DNA of 62,772 bases from CAYSPT01 sp964432985 (GCA_964432985.1 CAYSPT010000031.1:1-62772); one strand, 5' to 3'. Shown: positions 53,209 to 61,956, counted from the stretch's first letter. Program-made: numbers and translations. Notes: generated by a model from the letters alone, not told the origin.

Positions 53209-53667
53209 ATGGACGGGAACCGGAACCGTGGATTTTCCCTGATCGAGATACTGGTCATAGTGGCCATCATCACCTCCGGCCTGTTGCCGGTTTTTTCGCT
53301 GTTTTCAGAGACGGCCAAACGGGTGTCGTTGAACGAGGACATAGTGATAGCCAACCTGTGGGCGGTCCAGCTCATCGAGCGCTACCGGATGGTTTCGTTC
53401 GAGAAGCTCCAAGCCAGGTTCTCGTCCCCGGTAGATGCCCCGTCCCTGCTGGTCACTGATCCGATCCTGAACGACTGGTGGAATGAGGACCCCATGACTG
53501 ATAAGAGCCGCTGCTTCCTCCAACAGTTCGAGGTTAGCCTGGTGTTCGTACCGAACGAACTCTACCCGGACCGCCTGGGAAAGTTGCTCTGCACGGTGTC
53601 CTGGCACAACAAGCAGGGTAAGGTTCGCAACCAGGAGCGAATCCTCCTGGTGGAGAAATATCCATGA
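53209..53667 (+). CDS. PilV-like type IV prepilin
   Basis: 152 residues with a class III prepilin signal: NRNRG|FSLIEILVIVAIIT (G before the cleavage site, F+1, E+5) and a hydrophobic N-terminal helix. The remainder is a small soluble domain (WNEDPMTDKSRCFLQQFEVS). Minor prepilins of the PilV/PulI kind prime pilus or type II secretion pseudopilus assembly after processing by PilD. Start ATG 53209. The stop overlaps the next start by 4 bp (ATGA). Confidence 0.88.
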   Translation: MDGNRNRGFSLIEILVIVAIITSGLLPVFSLFSETAKRVSLNEDIVIANLWAVQLIERYRMVSFEKLQARFSSPVDAPSLLVTDPILNDWWNEDPMTDKSRCFLQQFEVSLVFVPNELYPDRLGKLLCTVSWHNKQGKVRNQERILLVEKYP

Positions 53668-54311
53668 ACCATTTCGTACACGGGCAGCGGAGAAAGACGG
53701 CTGGTGAAATTTCCGGGTTTACCCTGATTGAAGCCATTATCGGGACGGTTTGCGGTGTGCTCCTGATCATCACCATCGTACTCATGCTGATGTCGGGATT
53801 GAAGTTCTTCCGCACCGAGGAGGGGCGGACCAGTACCCTCCAGAATATCCTGCTGGCCTACGATCGAATCCAGGCCGATATCCGCCAGACCATCTTTTAT
53901 CCGGCGCTCGAGCACGCCGATGTGATCGGGGTGGAAGATGGCGGCAGGGTGCTGACCCTGACGATTTTCGATAAAGAAATGACGCCGGTGTCTCCCGGTC
54001 AGAGGCTCGATGTCAACAGCAGGATAATTGTGTTTTCACTACAAGCGGTACCCGGTCGCTCCGATCTCTTCAACCTGGTTCGAACCGAGGACGGAGTGAG
54101 AACCGTTCTGAAATCGATACGGATTAGGGGGATTCAATTCGGCAAAGATATCCGGACGGTTCCGGGGGAGGAGCCCACCTCGATTCTCAAGATGTTTATC
54201 ACGGCCTATTCGAAGGATGAAAAATTAGATAAAGTCGTTTTTCCGTTTATCTTCGCACTGGAACAGGAAACCAGTTACATGAGAGACAAGTACTGGCAAT
54301 CCGGTTTTTAG
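53664..54311 (+). CDS. PilW-like type IV prepilin
   Basis: 215 residues. After a 17-residue leader comes the prepilin motif SG|FTLIEAIIGTVCGVLLII with E+5 and a hydrophobic helix, then a beta-rich soluble domain (LQNILLAYDRIQADIRQTIF; VFPFIFALEQETSYM). It resembles PilW/GspJ minor pilins. Translationally coupled to the PilV-like gene. No PilB, PilC, PilM-Q or PilD gene is in the window, so the assembly machine must lie elsewhere. Confidence 0.85.
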   Translation: MNHFVHGQRRKTAGEISGFTLIEAIIGTVCGVLLIITIVLMLMSGLKFFRTEEGRTSTLQNILLAYDRIQADIRQTIFYPALEHADVIGVEDGGRVLTLTIFDKEMTPVSPGQRLDVNSRIIVFSLQAVPGRSDLFNLVRTEDGVRTVLKSIRIRGIQFGKDIRTVPGEEPTSILKMFITAYSKDEKLDKVVFPFIFALEQETSYMRDKYWQSGF

Positions 54312-54354
54312 GTGATTTCCCCACCCACCCTCAAGCAAGGAGCGTAGAAAGTGA

Positions 54355-54398
54355 GGGTCAGGCTTAACTTATTAACATAAGCGGTTGACACCTGACCC
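54355..54398. repeat. 38-bp dispersed repeat, copy 2, with closing arm
   Basis: Same 38 bp as 50196-50233, here followed by TGACCC, so GGGTCAGG (54355-54362) and CCTGACCC (54391-54398) form an outer stem. It sits between convergent genes (pilin operon and kinase), as the 11041 palindrome does, and may terminate both. A second dyad, ACCCTCA/TGAGGGT, lies just upstream (54327-54358). Confidence 0.8.
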
Positions 54399-54400
54399 CA

Positions 54401-57400
54401 TTAATACAATGGTTTGCCGGCATCGCCCAGGTTGAAGAGCAATACCTTTTCAAAATCCATGGCCGCCATCTGCCTTCCGTCCGGGCTGAGATCCACGCTG
54501 TTGACCAGTCCCGTAGGAATTTTTATGGATGTAATCGCTGACCGTGTCTGCAAATCCCAGAATCTGATCGTCTGGTCGGTGCTGCCGGAAACCAGCATAC
54601 GACCGCAGGGGCTGATGTCCAAAGAGCGCACGAAATCGCTGTGCCCGCACAGTTCACCCAGTTCGGTTTTCGTTTCCATGTCCCACAGCTTGATGAAGCC
54701 GTTCCGGGCTCCCGATACGAGAATCCTGCCGTCCGGGGTGAAAACCAGGTCCTGCACCATGTGGTCCCGGGTGTCGAATGCAGCAATTGACTCACGGCTC
54801 TCCACATCCCAGAGAATGATTCTCTTATCGGAACCGCCCGAGGCGAGAATCCGCCCTCCGGGATGAAAGGCGACCGCTTCAACCATGTAATCATGCCCGT
54901 CGAGCACTCCGGCCTGCTGTGTTGTCTCCACGTCCCAGAGGATGACACGATTCCCACTGGAGGCAAGCAGTTTCCCGTCGGGACTGAAGTCGACGCAGTA
55001 CACATATCCATTGTGTCCTTCAAGCGCCGCCCGTTGCTTATGTGTTTTCAGGTCCCACAAGCGGACCATCCCGTCCCAGCCGGCGGAGGCCAGAAGACGG
55101 CCGCCAGGACTGAAGTCAACGTCCACGATGTAGTCCTCTACGGTGTCTTCGGGAGAAGGTTCCCCGGTATCTTCCTCGTAAAGACCGGGAGGTGTCAGCG
55201 TGGCGATTTCCTCGTGTGTTTCCGTGTCCCACAGCTTGATATAGCCATCGTATCCCGAGGAGGCGATACTGCGCCCGTCGGGACTGAACTGCACCGTTTC
55301 CAACCCTTGCTCGTGCCCGTACAGCTCGATTGTCCTGTTTTTTTGCCTGATGTCCCATACCCTGATTGTCCCGTCCCAGCTCACCGATGCCAGGAGATCT
55401 TCGTCCGGTTTGAAGGCAAGGGATGTAACCGGACCGCGGTGTCCTCTGAGAATCCCCAGGGGCTCGTCTTCGTAGCTCAAGCTTACCACCACGGTCATGT
55501 CATTGCTGCACGAGGTGAACAGGGTGTAGTCGCTAGAAATTGCCAGGGCGCTGATATCGTCGGTGTGCAGGCGGCGGGACCTGGTCATCTCCCAGGTCTG
55601 GATATCCCAGTTTTTTACCAGCCCAAAACCGTCGCCGGTCATGAGCGCATAGCCGTCTGCATAGAACGCCACCGCGCTTACGCCGCTGTTGAAATCTTCC
55701 AGAGTCGTCTGTATTTTGCCTGTATTCACATCCCACACAGTGACCGTATCGGTTCCGCCGACGGCCAGCAAACGCCCGTCGGGGCTGAAGTCCACGGACT
55801 CGAAGATTGAGCCGGGCACGAAGTAAGAAGCAGCCACAGTCTTGTCTGCGGTATTCCAGAGCTTGACTTCTCCATCGTGGGAAACCGACGCCATGACTGT
55901 TCCTTCGGGATTGAACGTCAGGGCGCTGATGGAGCCCGCTTCCGTAGGGATGACCGCGTGGATTTTCCAGGTGCCGGTATCCCATACGAAGATGTTTTCA
56001 GTTGCACCGGCGGCGGCCAGGAGTTGCCCATCCGGACTGAAATCCACGGTGGAAAGCGAGCCCTGTATGGTAGCAAAGCCGGCTTTCAGCCGGGCGATCT
56101 CTTTACCTTCAGCCAGGTTCCACAGGCCGACGGTGCCCCCCTCCCAGTTGGCGACAGCCAGGATTGTTCCATCGGGGCTGAAGGCGCACGCTTCCATCAT
56201 CCCGGCCGGGTTATTGATGCATTTCAGCTCGGGAAAGTGGTAGAGTTCGGCTTTCCAGATCTGCAGGTCCACGAATGGCTGCCGGCCTAATTTGAAAGCC
56301 AGTTCTTTCTCCTTAACCTGCTTATACAAATAGAGAGCCTTGTTATAATCGTTTCTCTCTTCGTAAAACCGTGCCCGGCTGACCTGGCTGTATACCAGGT
56401 TGGCCTCCGCTTCGATCATCGCCTCCTGTGCTTTTTTACGAGCTGCCCGTTCCTTTTCGAAAGCCACCTTCTTCATTTCCCTCTGCAGGGATTCCCCGAT
56501 CAGGGCTTCTTCCACCGCCTGGCGGGCCTGCTTTTCATTGCAGTAAAAGTAGAAAACCATGAGGGATGATACAAAAAATATCGCCACTACAACTGCGGCG
56601 GCACCCGCCATGAGGCGGTTGCGGGATACCCATTTACGGCTCAGCTCCACCAATGAGTACTCCATGGTGGAGACCGGTTTGCCCGCCAGGTACCGCTCGA
56701 TATCCTCCTTTAATTCGTCCACTGATTGGTAGCGTTTGTCCCGGTCCTTTTCCAGGCATTTCATGACCATCATGTCAAGCTCGGGACAGATACCGTGTGA
56801 CGGCGCCCTGCGGGACGGATACCAGGGATTCGTCCTGATGACATGTCCCAGTATCTCGCCGGCAGACCGGCCGAAAAAAGGCGGAGATAAAGTCAAAAGC
56901 TCGTAGAGAAGCGCTCCCAGGGAGAAGATGTCTGAGCGCTCGTCCATCTCGTTTACCATCCCTTTGGCCTGCTCCGGAGGCATGTAAGCCGGGGTGCCGA
57001 TAACGGAGCCGTCCATTGTCTTGAGGTGCTCTTCCGAGCCGGTAACCGTGTCAGTGATAGCAACTCCTTGTTTCCTGGTGTCCTCCCTATTCATGATTCG
57101 AGCCAAACCCCAGTCCATGATATACACCTCACCGAAATCACCTACCATGACATTGTCCGGTTTCAGGTCACGGTGGATAACTCCCCGGGAGTGGGCAAAG
57201 GACAGGCCGTCGCAGATCTTGAGAAACAGGTGCAGGACCCGGGTCTGTGAGAGCTCCTCATGGTGTTTACCGCTGCTTTTTGCGTCCCTGATGAGATCAC
57301 CCAGGGACTGCCCTTTGATCATCTTCATGGTGAAGTAGACCCGGCCCGTGCCGTCCATCCCCAACTCGTGGACCGGGCAGATGCTGGGGTGCTCCAGCTG

Positions 57401-57907
57401 CCCCTGTATCTGGGCTTCTTCCAGGAAACGGACGACACTATCACGGGGCGGTGCAGCGCCTCCCCGCATGAGCTTCATAGCCACCTGGCGGCGGATGTCG
57501 GTGTCCAGGGTGTTGACGATGATACCCATGCCGCCCCGGCCGATTTCACGGACCACCACGTACTTCTCTTCGCGTCCGGACAGCCGGGACAGGGTGTCCG
57601 TCACTCTAGTTCCGGTTTGGGAGGATGCACCGCCATCACCGGTCGCGCCGGGCTCATCAGGAAGGCTGGATGACGGACCCGCCGCGCCGGGAAGATCAGA
57701 TGCGGGCGGTTGGTCTGCCCTTGGTTCGCCTATGGATATGCCGCTTTCCACTCCGTGCTGAGCCCTGATGGATGAGGAAGTGCCCTGTTCGAAATCCAGG
57801 ATGAAAACCGAGCCGTCGTCTTCTCGGACGAACGAATCTCTTGTTTCATCCTGGAATACCTCATCGTCGGATTGGGAGTTGGCCAGATCCTTTTCGTTGT
57901 CTTTCAT
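54401..57907 (-). CDS. Transmembrane Ser/Thr protein kinase with 14 WD40 repeats
   Basis: 1,168 residues. A polar tail of ~110 residues precedes a PknB-like kinase domain (about 115-400): GRGGMGIIV loop, K145 in VAMKLM, HRDLKPDN (D247), DWG (D265) in place of DFG, and GTPAYMPPEQA. One transmembrane helix (GAAAVVVAIFFVSSLMVFYF, about 437-460) and a coiled coil follow. The C-terminal ~600 residues are 14 WD40 repeats (FSPDGRLLA..WD), enough for two seven-bladed propellers. The topology puts the propellers opposite the kinase, in the periplasm, so they may sense an envelope ligand. The DWG variant is common in Planctomycetes-like kinases. Expression start region is duplicated upstream. Confidence 0.92.
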   Translation of the reverse strand: MKDNEKDLANSQSDDEVFQDETRDSFVREDDGSVFILDFEQGTSSSIRAQHGVESGISIGEPRADQPPASDLPGAAGPSSSLPDEPGATGDGGASSQTGTRVTDTLSRLSGREEKYVVVREIGRGGMGIIVNTLDTDIRRQVAMKLMRGGAAPPRDSVVRFLEEAQIQGQLEHPSICPVHELGMDGTGRVYFTMKMIKGQSLGDLIRDAKSSGKHHEELSQTRVLHLFLKICDGLSFAHSRGVIHRDLKPDNVMVGDFGEVYIMDWGLARIMNREDTRKQGVAITDTVTGSEEHLKTMDGSVIGTPAYMPPEQAKGMVNEMDERSDIFSLGALLYELLTLSPPFFGRSAGEILGHVIRTNPWYPSRRAPSHGICPELDMMVMKCLEKDRDKRYQSVDELKEDIERYLAGKPVSTMEYSLVELSRKWVSRNRLMAGAAAVVVAIFFVSSLMVFYFYCNEKQARQAVEEALIGESLQREMKKVAFEKERAARKKAQEAMIEAEANLVYSQVSRARFYEERNDYNKALYLYKQVKEKELAFKLGRQPFVDLQIWKAELYHFPELKCINNPAGMMEACAFSPDGTILAVANWEGGTVGLWNLAEGKEIARLKAGFATIQGSLSTVDFSPDGQLLAAAGATENIFVWDTGTWKIHAVIPTEAGSISALTFNPEGTVMASVSHDGEVKLWNTADKTVAASYFVPGSIFESVDFSPDGRLLAVGGTDTVTVWDVNTGKIQTTLEDFNSGVSAVAFYADGYALMTGDGFGLVKNWDIQTWEMTRSRRLHTDDISALAISSDYTLFTSCSNDMTVVVSLSYEDEPLGILRGHRGPVTSLAFKPDEDLLASVSWDGTIRVWDIRQKNRTIELYGHEQGLETVQFSPDGRSIASSGYDGYIKLWDTETHEEIATLTPPGLYEEDTGEPSPEDTVEDYIVDVDFSPGGRLLASAGWDGMVRLWDLKTHKQRAALEGHNGYVYCVDFSPDGKLLASSGNRVILWDVETTQQAGVLDGHDYMVEAVAFHPGGRILASGGSDKRIILWDVESRESIAAFDTRDHMVQDLVFTPDGRILVSGARNGFIKLWDMETKTELGELCGHSDFVRSLDISPCGRMLVSGSTDQTIRFWDLQTRSAITSIKIPTGLVNSVDLSPDGRQMAAMDFEKVLLFNLGDAGKPLY

Positions 57908-57916
57908 TTATCGTTA

Positions 57917-57988
57917 TCTTTCATCGGTGTCATTCCATTCCGGGTCACCGTTGTCTTTCATCGGTGTCCTTTGATTCCGGATCGGGAT
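57917..57988 (-). repeat. ~36-bp tandem duplication upstream of the kinase start
   Basis: TCTTTCATCGGTGTC occurs at about 57918 and 57954, each followed by a related sequence (ATTCCATTCCGGG / CTTTGATTCCGGA). On the coding strand this makes extra copies of the kinase start (ATGAAAGAYAACG) upstream of the real one at 57907, one of which opens a 15-codon frame. Confidence 0.75.
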
Positions 57989-58235
57989 TGCTGAGTAGTT
58001 CAATTATTTTCAGGTCGTTACAAATACCTATCAGGGAAACCACCACGAAGATGAGCAAAAAGCAAGCCTTCAGGATGAGCTTCTTCCACCTGTTGTTTTC
58101 GATCAGGCGCTTCAGGGCAGGAACATGACCGAAGGCGATTTGCAGTATGAGCAGGGAGATGAACACATACAGAAGCAGCGTGAGTATACCCCTGGAGATG
58201 AACAACTCTTTCTTTTTTTTAGAGTGCTTACTCAT
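57945..58235 (-). CDS. Small two-helix membrane protein next to the kinase
   Basis: 96 residues: basic N-terminus (MSKHSKKKKELF), two hydrophobic helices (GILTLLLYVFISLLILQIAF; LILKACFLLIFVVVSLIGI) and an acidic tail (NPDPESKDTDERQR). Its tail codons overlap the duplicated sequence before the kinase start. It lies 37 bp upstream of the kinase gene on the same strand, so it may be a membrane partner of the kinase. AAAAGGAG precedes ATG 58235 very closely. No family recognised. Confidence 0.65.
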   Translation of the reverse strand: MSKHSKKKKELFISRGILTLLLYVFISLLILQIAFGHVPALKRLIENNRWKKLILKACFLLIFVVVSLIGICNDLKIIELLSNPDPESKDTDERQR

Positions 58236-58559
58236 TACTCCTTTTCCGGATCTTCATCCCATCCGAACCATCATCCCGGGAAATCATCATCCCGAGGAAC
58301 CATCATCCCGTGATTGCGACGATATGATGGATGTGTCCTCGTGAATACCTTTCTTCAGGTACCATTTAAGCCGCCTTCCCGTATCAACGCTATATATGAT
58401 TAGCACCTGCATTATTTCAATAGTACTCATTTGCAGCAACGTAAGGCAAGTGGTATATAATTGGTCAGATTGGTTCAGAACAGTGATGGCGATATACAAT
58501 CGTACCAAAGATGATTAGCACCTGATGTAACATCTGTCATATCGGGAGATGATTCGGTA
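58236..58559. other. Divergent intergenic region with short repeats
   Basis: About 324 bp between the small membrane protein and the C39 gene. It holds three degenerate CATCATCCCG repeats (58262-58311), a 14-bp direct repeat ATGATTAGCACCTG at 58396-58409 and 58511-58524, and a candidate plus-strand promoter between them. I see no tRNA and no convincing ORF. Confidence 0.6.
58431..58461 (+). promoter_or_regulatory. Candidate promoter for the C39-like peptidase gene
   Basis: TTGCAG (58431-58436), 19-bp spacer, TATAAT (58456-58461), about 100 nt before ATG 58560. It lies between the two copies of ATGATTAGCACCTG, which could be operator half-sites. The spacing is slightly long. Confidence 0.45.
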
Positions 58560-59297
58560 ATGAAAACCATTGTCAAGGTGTGCTTGGGGATATGTAGTAT
58601 CGTGTACGCAATTTCGGTCGTGTATGCAGGAGGCACGCTGGCCCTTAAGCCTTTTGACCGCGGCCGTGATTCTCAAAGTCAACGAGGAAGTGGGACGCCG
58701 ACTCTTCCGCCTTTCGACCATGGCCGTGACGGCCAGGCGGGTACGGATCAAACAGACCAGGACCAATCGGATACGGACCAGTCGGACACCGAACAGGGAG
58801 TTCCTTTACGGGATCAAAACGACCCGGAAAACGGAGTTGTAGGCTCGGCTGCCTGCGGTCCCACAGCGTTAGGCATGGCCCTGGAATACTTCGGGATAGA
58901 CGTGTCAACACAGCAGTTGATAGAGGACTGTAAGTTGGACCCGGAAATAGGAGCGACGATTAAACAGATCATTGACGCCGCCAACGAGTACCTTCCAAAA
59001 TCGCATTTCAGCTGGGGTACGGCTTTTGGGAAAGATCCCATGACTTACCTTAAAGATAAAATTGCCAATGGCGGACTTGCCATCGTGCCAATAGAAGGGA
59101 AGTATGGTGATGGTAAGGAAGCGGTAGGCAGCGGGCATTATCTTCTGATTACAGACGTGAAGGATGGAAATATCTACGCCAACGATCCTTCCGGCGGCAG
59201 CAGGGTGGTAATCAGCGAGAATGACTTTGAAAATTTATGGGTAGGCAAAGAAGGCGCCGACTCCAAGAACAAACCCTGTGTGATTATACGGAAGTAA
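58560..59297 (+). CDS. Secreted C39-like cysteine peptidase
   Basis: 245 residues: signal peptide (VKVCLGICSIVYAISVVYAG), a repeated PFDxGRD unit, a low-complexity Asp/Gln/Ser stretch (QTDQDQSDTDQSDTEQG), then a papain-like C39 domain. Catalytic residues fit Cys99 (AACGPTALGMALEYFG), His193 (GSGHYLLITDV) and Asp209 (YANDPSGG). Unlike bacteriocin exporters it has no ABC transporter part, so it is a free exported peptidase or peptidase-like binding protein. GGGAG lies ~9 nt before ATG 58560. Substrate unknown. The following genes are noticeably more AT-rich. Confidence 0.82.
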   Translation: MKTIVKVCLGICSIVYAISVVYAGGTLALKPFDRGRDSQSQRGSGTPTLPPFDHGRDGQAGTDQTDQDQSDTDQSDTEQGVPLRDQNDPENGVVGSAACGPTALGMALEYFGIDVSTQQLIEDCKLDPEIGATIKQIIDAANEYLPKSHFSWGTAFGKDPMTYLKDKIANGGLAIVPIEGKYGDGKEAVGSGHYLLITDVKDGNIYANDPSGGSRVVISENDFENLWVGKEGADSKNKPCVIIRK

Positions 59298-59320
59298 CTT
59301 TGTTTCAGGTACAGAAAATC

Positions 59321-59893
59321 ATGAACAAGTATTCACTGGAAAAAATAACAGCTGAGAATATTGATGATTTCTTTAAAGTGTTAGAGGGAGATATGTGTGA
59401 AAATTGCCAGTGCACATACTTCTACAAAGCAGGAGAAGATATCGATTGGCCCAACATCCGGCTGGAAAAAACGAGAAAATGGAGGATTGATATTACAGAC
59501 AACTTTTCGGACGGGTATATTTTGTATAGTGAAGCAGAGCCCATAGGATGGTGCCAGTGCGTAGCCATAGAGTATATGCCCTATATCCAACACCTGCTAA
59601 ACATATCTCCTGAAAAGGACCACTCGATAGTCTCATGCCTATTTTTGAAAAAAGAATACAGAGGGAAAGGTTTGGCTACGAAACTGGTTGAAAAAGTAAT
59701 TTCCAAATGTCTGGAGGAAGACGTGGCCGTTCTCTATGCTATTCCCGCACAAGATGTTTTTTTTGAAGACTGTACAACGGAATATAAAGAAATGAATGCT
59801 CACACCGGTTATAAATCATTATTTGAAAAATTCGGATTTGAAATGTTTGGTCAAAGCAAAAGGTATTATTTCATGAAAAAATGTCTTAAATAG
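59321..59893 (+). CDS. GNAT-family N-acetyltransferase
   Basis: 190 residues with a GNAT fold: the acetyl-CoA pocket motif SCLFLKKEYRGKGLATKLVE (R/Q-x-x-G-x-G/A) and the C-terminal strand FEKFGFEMFGQSKRYYFMKK. An N-terminal Cys pair (CENCQC) is unusual. ATG 59321 follows the C39 gene by 23 bp. Many GNATs of this shape modify small molecules or antibiotics; the substrate is unknown. Codons are AT-rich compared with the surface genes. Confidence 0.85.
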   Translation: MNKYSLEKITAENIDDFFKVLEGDMCENCQCTYFYKAGEDIDWPNIRLEKTRKWRIDITDNFSDGYILYSEAEPIGWCQCVAIEYMPYIQHLLNISPEKDHSIVSCLFLKKEYRGKGLATKLVEKVISKCLEEDVAVLYAIPAQDVFFEDCTTEYKEMNAHTGYKSLFEKFGFEMFGQSKRYYFMKKCLK

Positions 59894-59988
59894 CACGCTC
59901 ATTTTTCACAACCACCGCTCTCCCTGGTTTTCGGTGATGATGGATGCGGCTGAAAGGCCAATAAACGAAGACGTGAAGAAGGATTCGA

Positions 59989-60942
59989 ATGGAAAAAATT
60001 TTTCGATGTCCGGGGTGTGGAACAGCCCTTGAGGGATGGCAGCCATCCGGGTGTGTCTCCTGTGGGTACACGATTCAACAATGTGATGGCGTTCTGATAT
60101 TTACCAGTGATCCAAACCTGAATCTGAATGGGTCGGGGAACAGTTATATTGGGTATGACACCATTGCCGAGCGATACGACCGGACCCGCCACCGCGAGAA
60201 ACAGATCAGGGAAACCGTTGGACGAGTCATCGCTGAAATCATCGGCAGCGGCAAGGTGCTGGCCGACGTCGGGGCCGGAACCGGACCACTGGCTGTAGAA
60301 GTAGCCCGGGCTGGGTGTCGAGTCATAGCCTGCGATATATCAGTGAACATGTTAAAGATACTGGCAACTAAGCAGAATACTCTATCTGAACGAGCGGTCA
60401 TTCCCTGTCGGTGCAACGCTTACCGGCTGCCGTTGCTGGACGGAGCGGTTGACGCGGCTATGACCTCGGCCTTCTTGCACCTGGTGGAGAGCCCTGAACG
60501 CATCATCGAAGAGATCAGGCGGATACTGAAACCAGGAGGTATCTATGTCACGCCGTACTACGATCGGGAAGGACCGGAAGACGGCATCAACCAGAAGATC
60601 GTCCACTATTATTACCAGTTAATTGAAGAGAAAGGTGTTGCTCTCACTCAGAGATATGGATGGGGCAAAGAGGAGAAAATTGCGACCCTCCATAATATTT
60701 TCCGTTCCCACCGGTATGTAGAAGGAGATGAACTGACATTCCGGTTCCCCTCTACTCCGGCCTGGGAGATGGAGAAGATCGGTGACCGGGCCAACTCTGA
60801 TCAAGTAGGGCTGGCAGAAGATGTTCATAACCGGATCATGGCAGAGGTCCGCCAGCGCCTGGTGTCGGAGTATGGAGAAGAGTTCGAGACCATCGAACAG
60901 GAGCAGACGGTCAGGATCAGCCTGGGTGTATATAGTGTTTAG
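59989..60942 (+). CDS. SAM-dependent methyltransferase with zinc ribbon
   Basis: 317 residues. An N-terminal zinc ribbon (CPGCG ... CVSCGY, residues about 7-26) precedes a class I methyltransferase: motif I VLADVGAGTGPLAVEVA, CDIS acidic residue, and RILKPGGIYVTPYY. The ribbon plus methyltransferase layout recalls RlmA-type 23S rRNA guanine methyltransferases, some of which give antibiotic resistance, but the rest is too divergent to assign. The spacer from the GNAT gene is about 95 bp. Confidence 0.8.
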   Translation: MEKIFRCPGCGTALEGWQPSGCVSCGYTIQQCDGVLIFTSDPNLNLNGSGNSYIGYDTIAERYDRTRHREKQIRETVGRVIAEIIGSGKVLADVGAGTGPLAVEVARAGCRVIACDISVNMLKILATKQNTLSERAVIPCRCNAYRLPLLDGAVDAAMTSAFLHLVESPERIIEEIRRILKPGGIYVTPYYDREGPEDGINQKIVHYYYQLIEEKGVALTQRYGWGKEEKIATLHNIFRSHRYVEGDELTFRFPSTPAWEMEKIGDRANSDQVGLAEDVHNRIMAEVRQRLVSEYGEEFETIEQEQTVRISLGVYSV

Positions 60943-60996
60943 CCAGGCATGATCTTAAAATGAAATAATACCCTGTATGAAACGTAAGGAGAATTG

Positions 60997-61956
60997 ATGG
61001 AAAAGACAGAGGGCTGGAAAACGTATGAAGATATGGCCGGCACGAGCATCTATAAAGATGAAGATGATATTCTCAATCCCGGGGAACCATATCATTGGAC
61101 ACTGGGAACAGAACGTGAACTTTTTCGAAGCGTTGCCAGGGGGAAGAAACGGTTGCTGGACGTGGGCTGCGGGACCGCCAGATCTTGTTTGTTTTTAGCC
61201 CGCGAAGTCGAGACGGTGGTGGGAGTCGATCGATCCCCGAAAATGATAGAAATAGCTTCTAGAAAAGCCCAAAGAGCCGGGATTACCAATGTTGAATTCA
61301 GAATTGAAGATGCTGAAAATCTGAGCTTTCCGGACAACAGTTTTGATGTCGTTTTCTTCTGTGGTTCCCTGGCTATTGTTAATGATCCCCATAAGGCTTT
61401 GGTGGAAGCCTATAGAGTCTTGTCACCAGGCGGGAAAGTCGCCCTTGTAGAGCTTAATTGGGAGAAAGCGATTACCGATGATCCGGTCGGAGACAGATAC
61501 TTCCATATGAAAAAAGATGGGTCCATTGGTCTCGTTTATACACAAAGGGGTATCGAGCCATCAAAAGATGCAACCATCCAGGGAACAGTATCCAGAGGTT
61601 CAAGCCTGGAAAGTGAGCTCATGCAGAAATTCGCGCAGACGAATGAAAAAACTCTAATGATAAACAGAGAATACGAAGATTTTCAACATCATATTATTGG
61701 AGCAGCGTATGACGAAGATCACCAGTTTACACCTTCCGAATTTCTAAAAATTGTCAGGAATGCAGGCTTCGATAATGTTGCTGTCAGTGGATACAGTTTT
61801 TTGTGTGAAATGCTGAGCAAGCACAATTTGATAACAGAATTATCATCTTATATGGAACGATTGTGCAAAGCGGAAGCAGAAATGAGTCATCTGGCAAAAT
61901 TAGAAGCATCGGAGATGCTGTTTGTTAACGGGGAAAAACCTGAATCTATCATTTGA
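60997..61956 (+). CDS. SAM-dependent methyltransferase
   Basis: 319 residues, class I fold: motif I LLDVGCGTARSCLFLA, GVDRSP, ENLSFPDNSFDVVFF, RVLSPGGKVALVELNW. The N-terminal part (EDMAGTSIYKDEDD) and the C-terminal ~130 residues have no domain that I recognise. ATG 60997 has AAGGAG 5 nt upstream, which is preferred to TTG 60994. Probably a small-molecule or protein methyltransferase; the substrate is unknown. Confidence 0.83.
   Translation: MEKTEGWKTYEDMAGTSIYKDEDDILNPGEPYHWTLGTERELFRSVARGKKRLLDVGCGTARSCLFLAREVETVVGVDRSPKMIEIASRKAQRAGITNVEFRIEDAENLSFPDNSFDVVFFCGSLAIVNDPHKALVEAYRVLSPGGKVALVELNWEKAITDDPVGDRYFHMKKDGSIGLVYTQRGIEPSKDATIQGTVSRGSSLESELMQKFAQTNEKTLMINREYEDFQHHIIGAAYDEDHQFTPSEFLKIVRNAGFDNVAVSGYSFLCEMLSKHNLITELSSYMERLCKAEAEMSHLAKLEASEMLFVNGEKPESII

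Noticed and set aside
58560..59297. C39 domain considered as a bacteriocin ABC exporter
   Set aside because: There is no transporter or ATPase part and the protein has its own signal peptide; it is a stand-alone exported peptidase-like protein.
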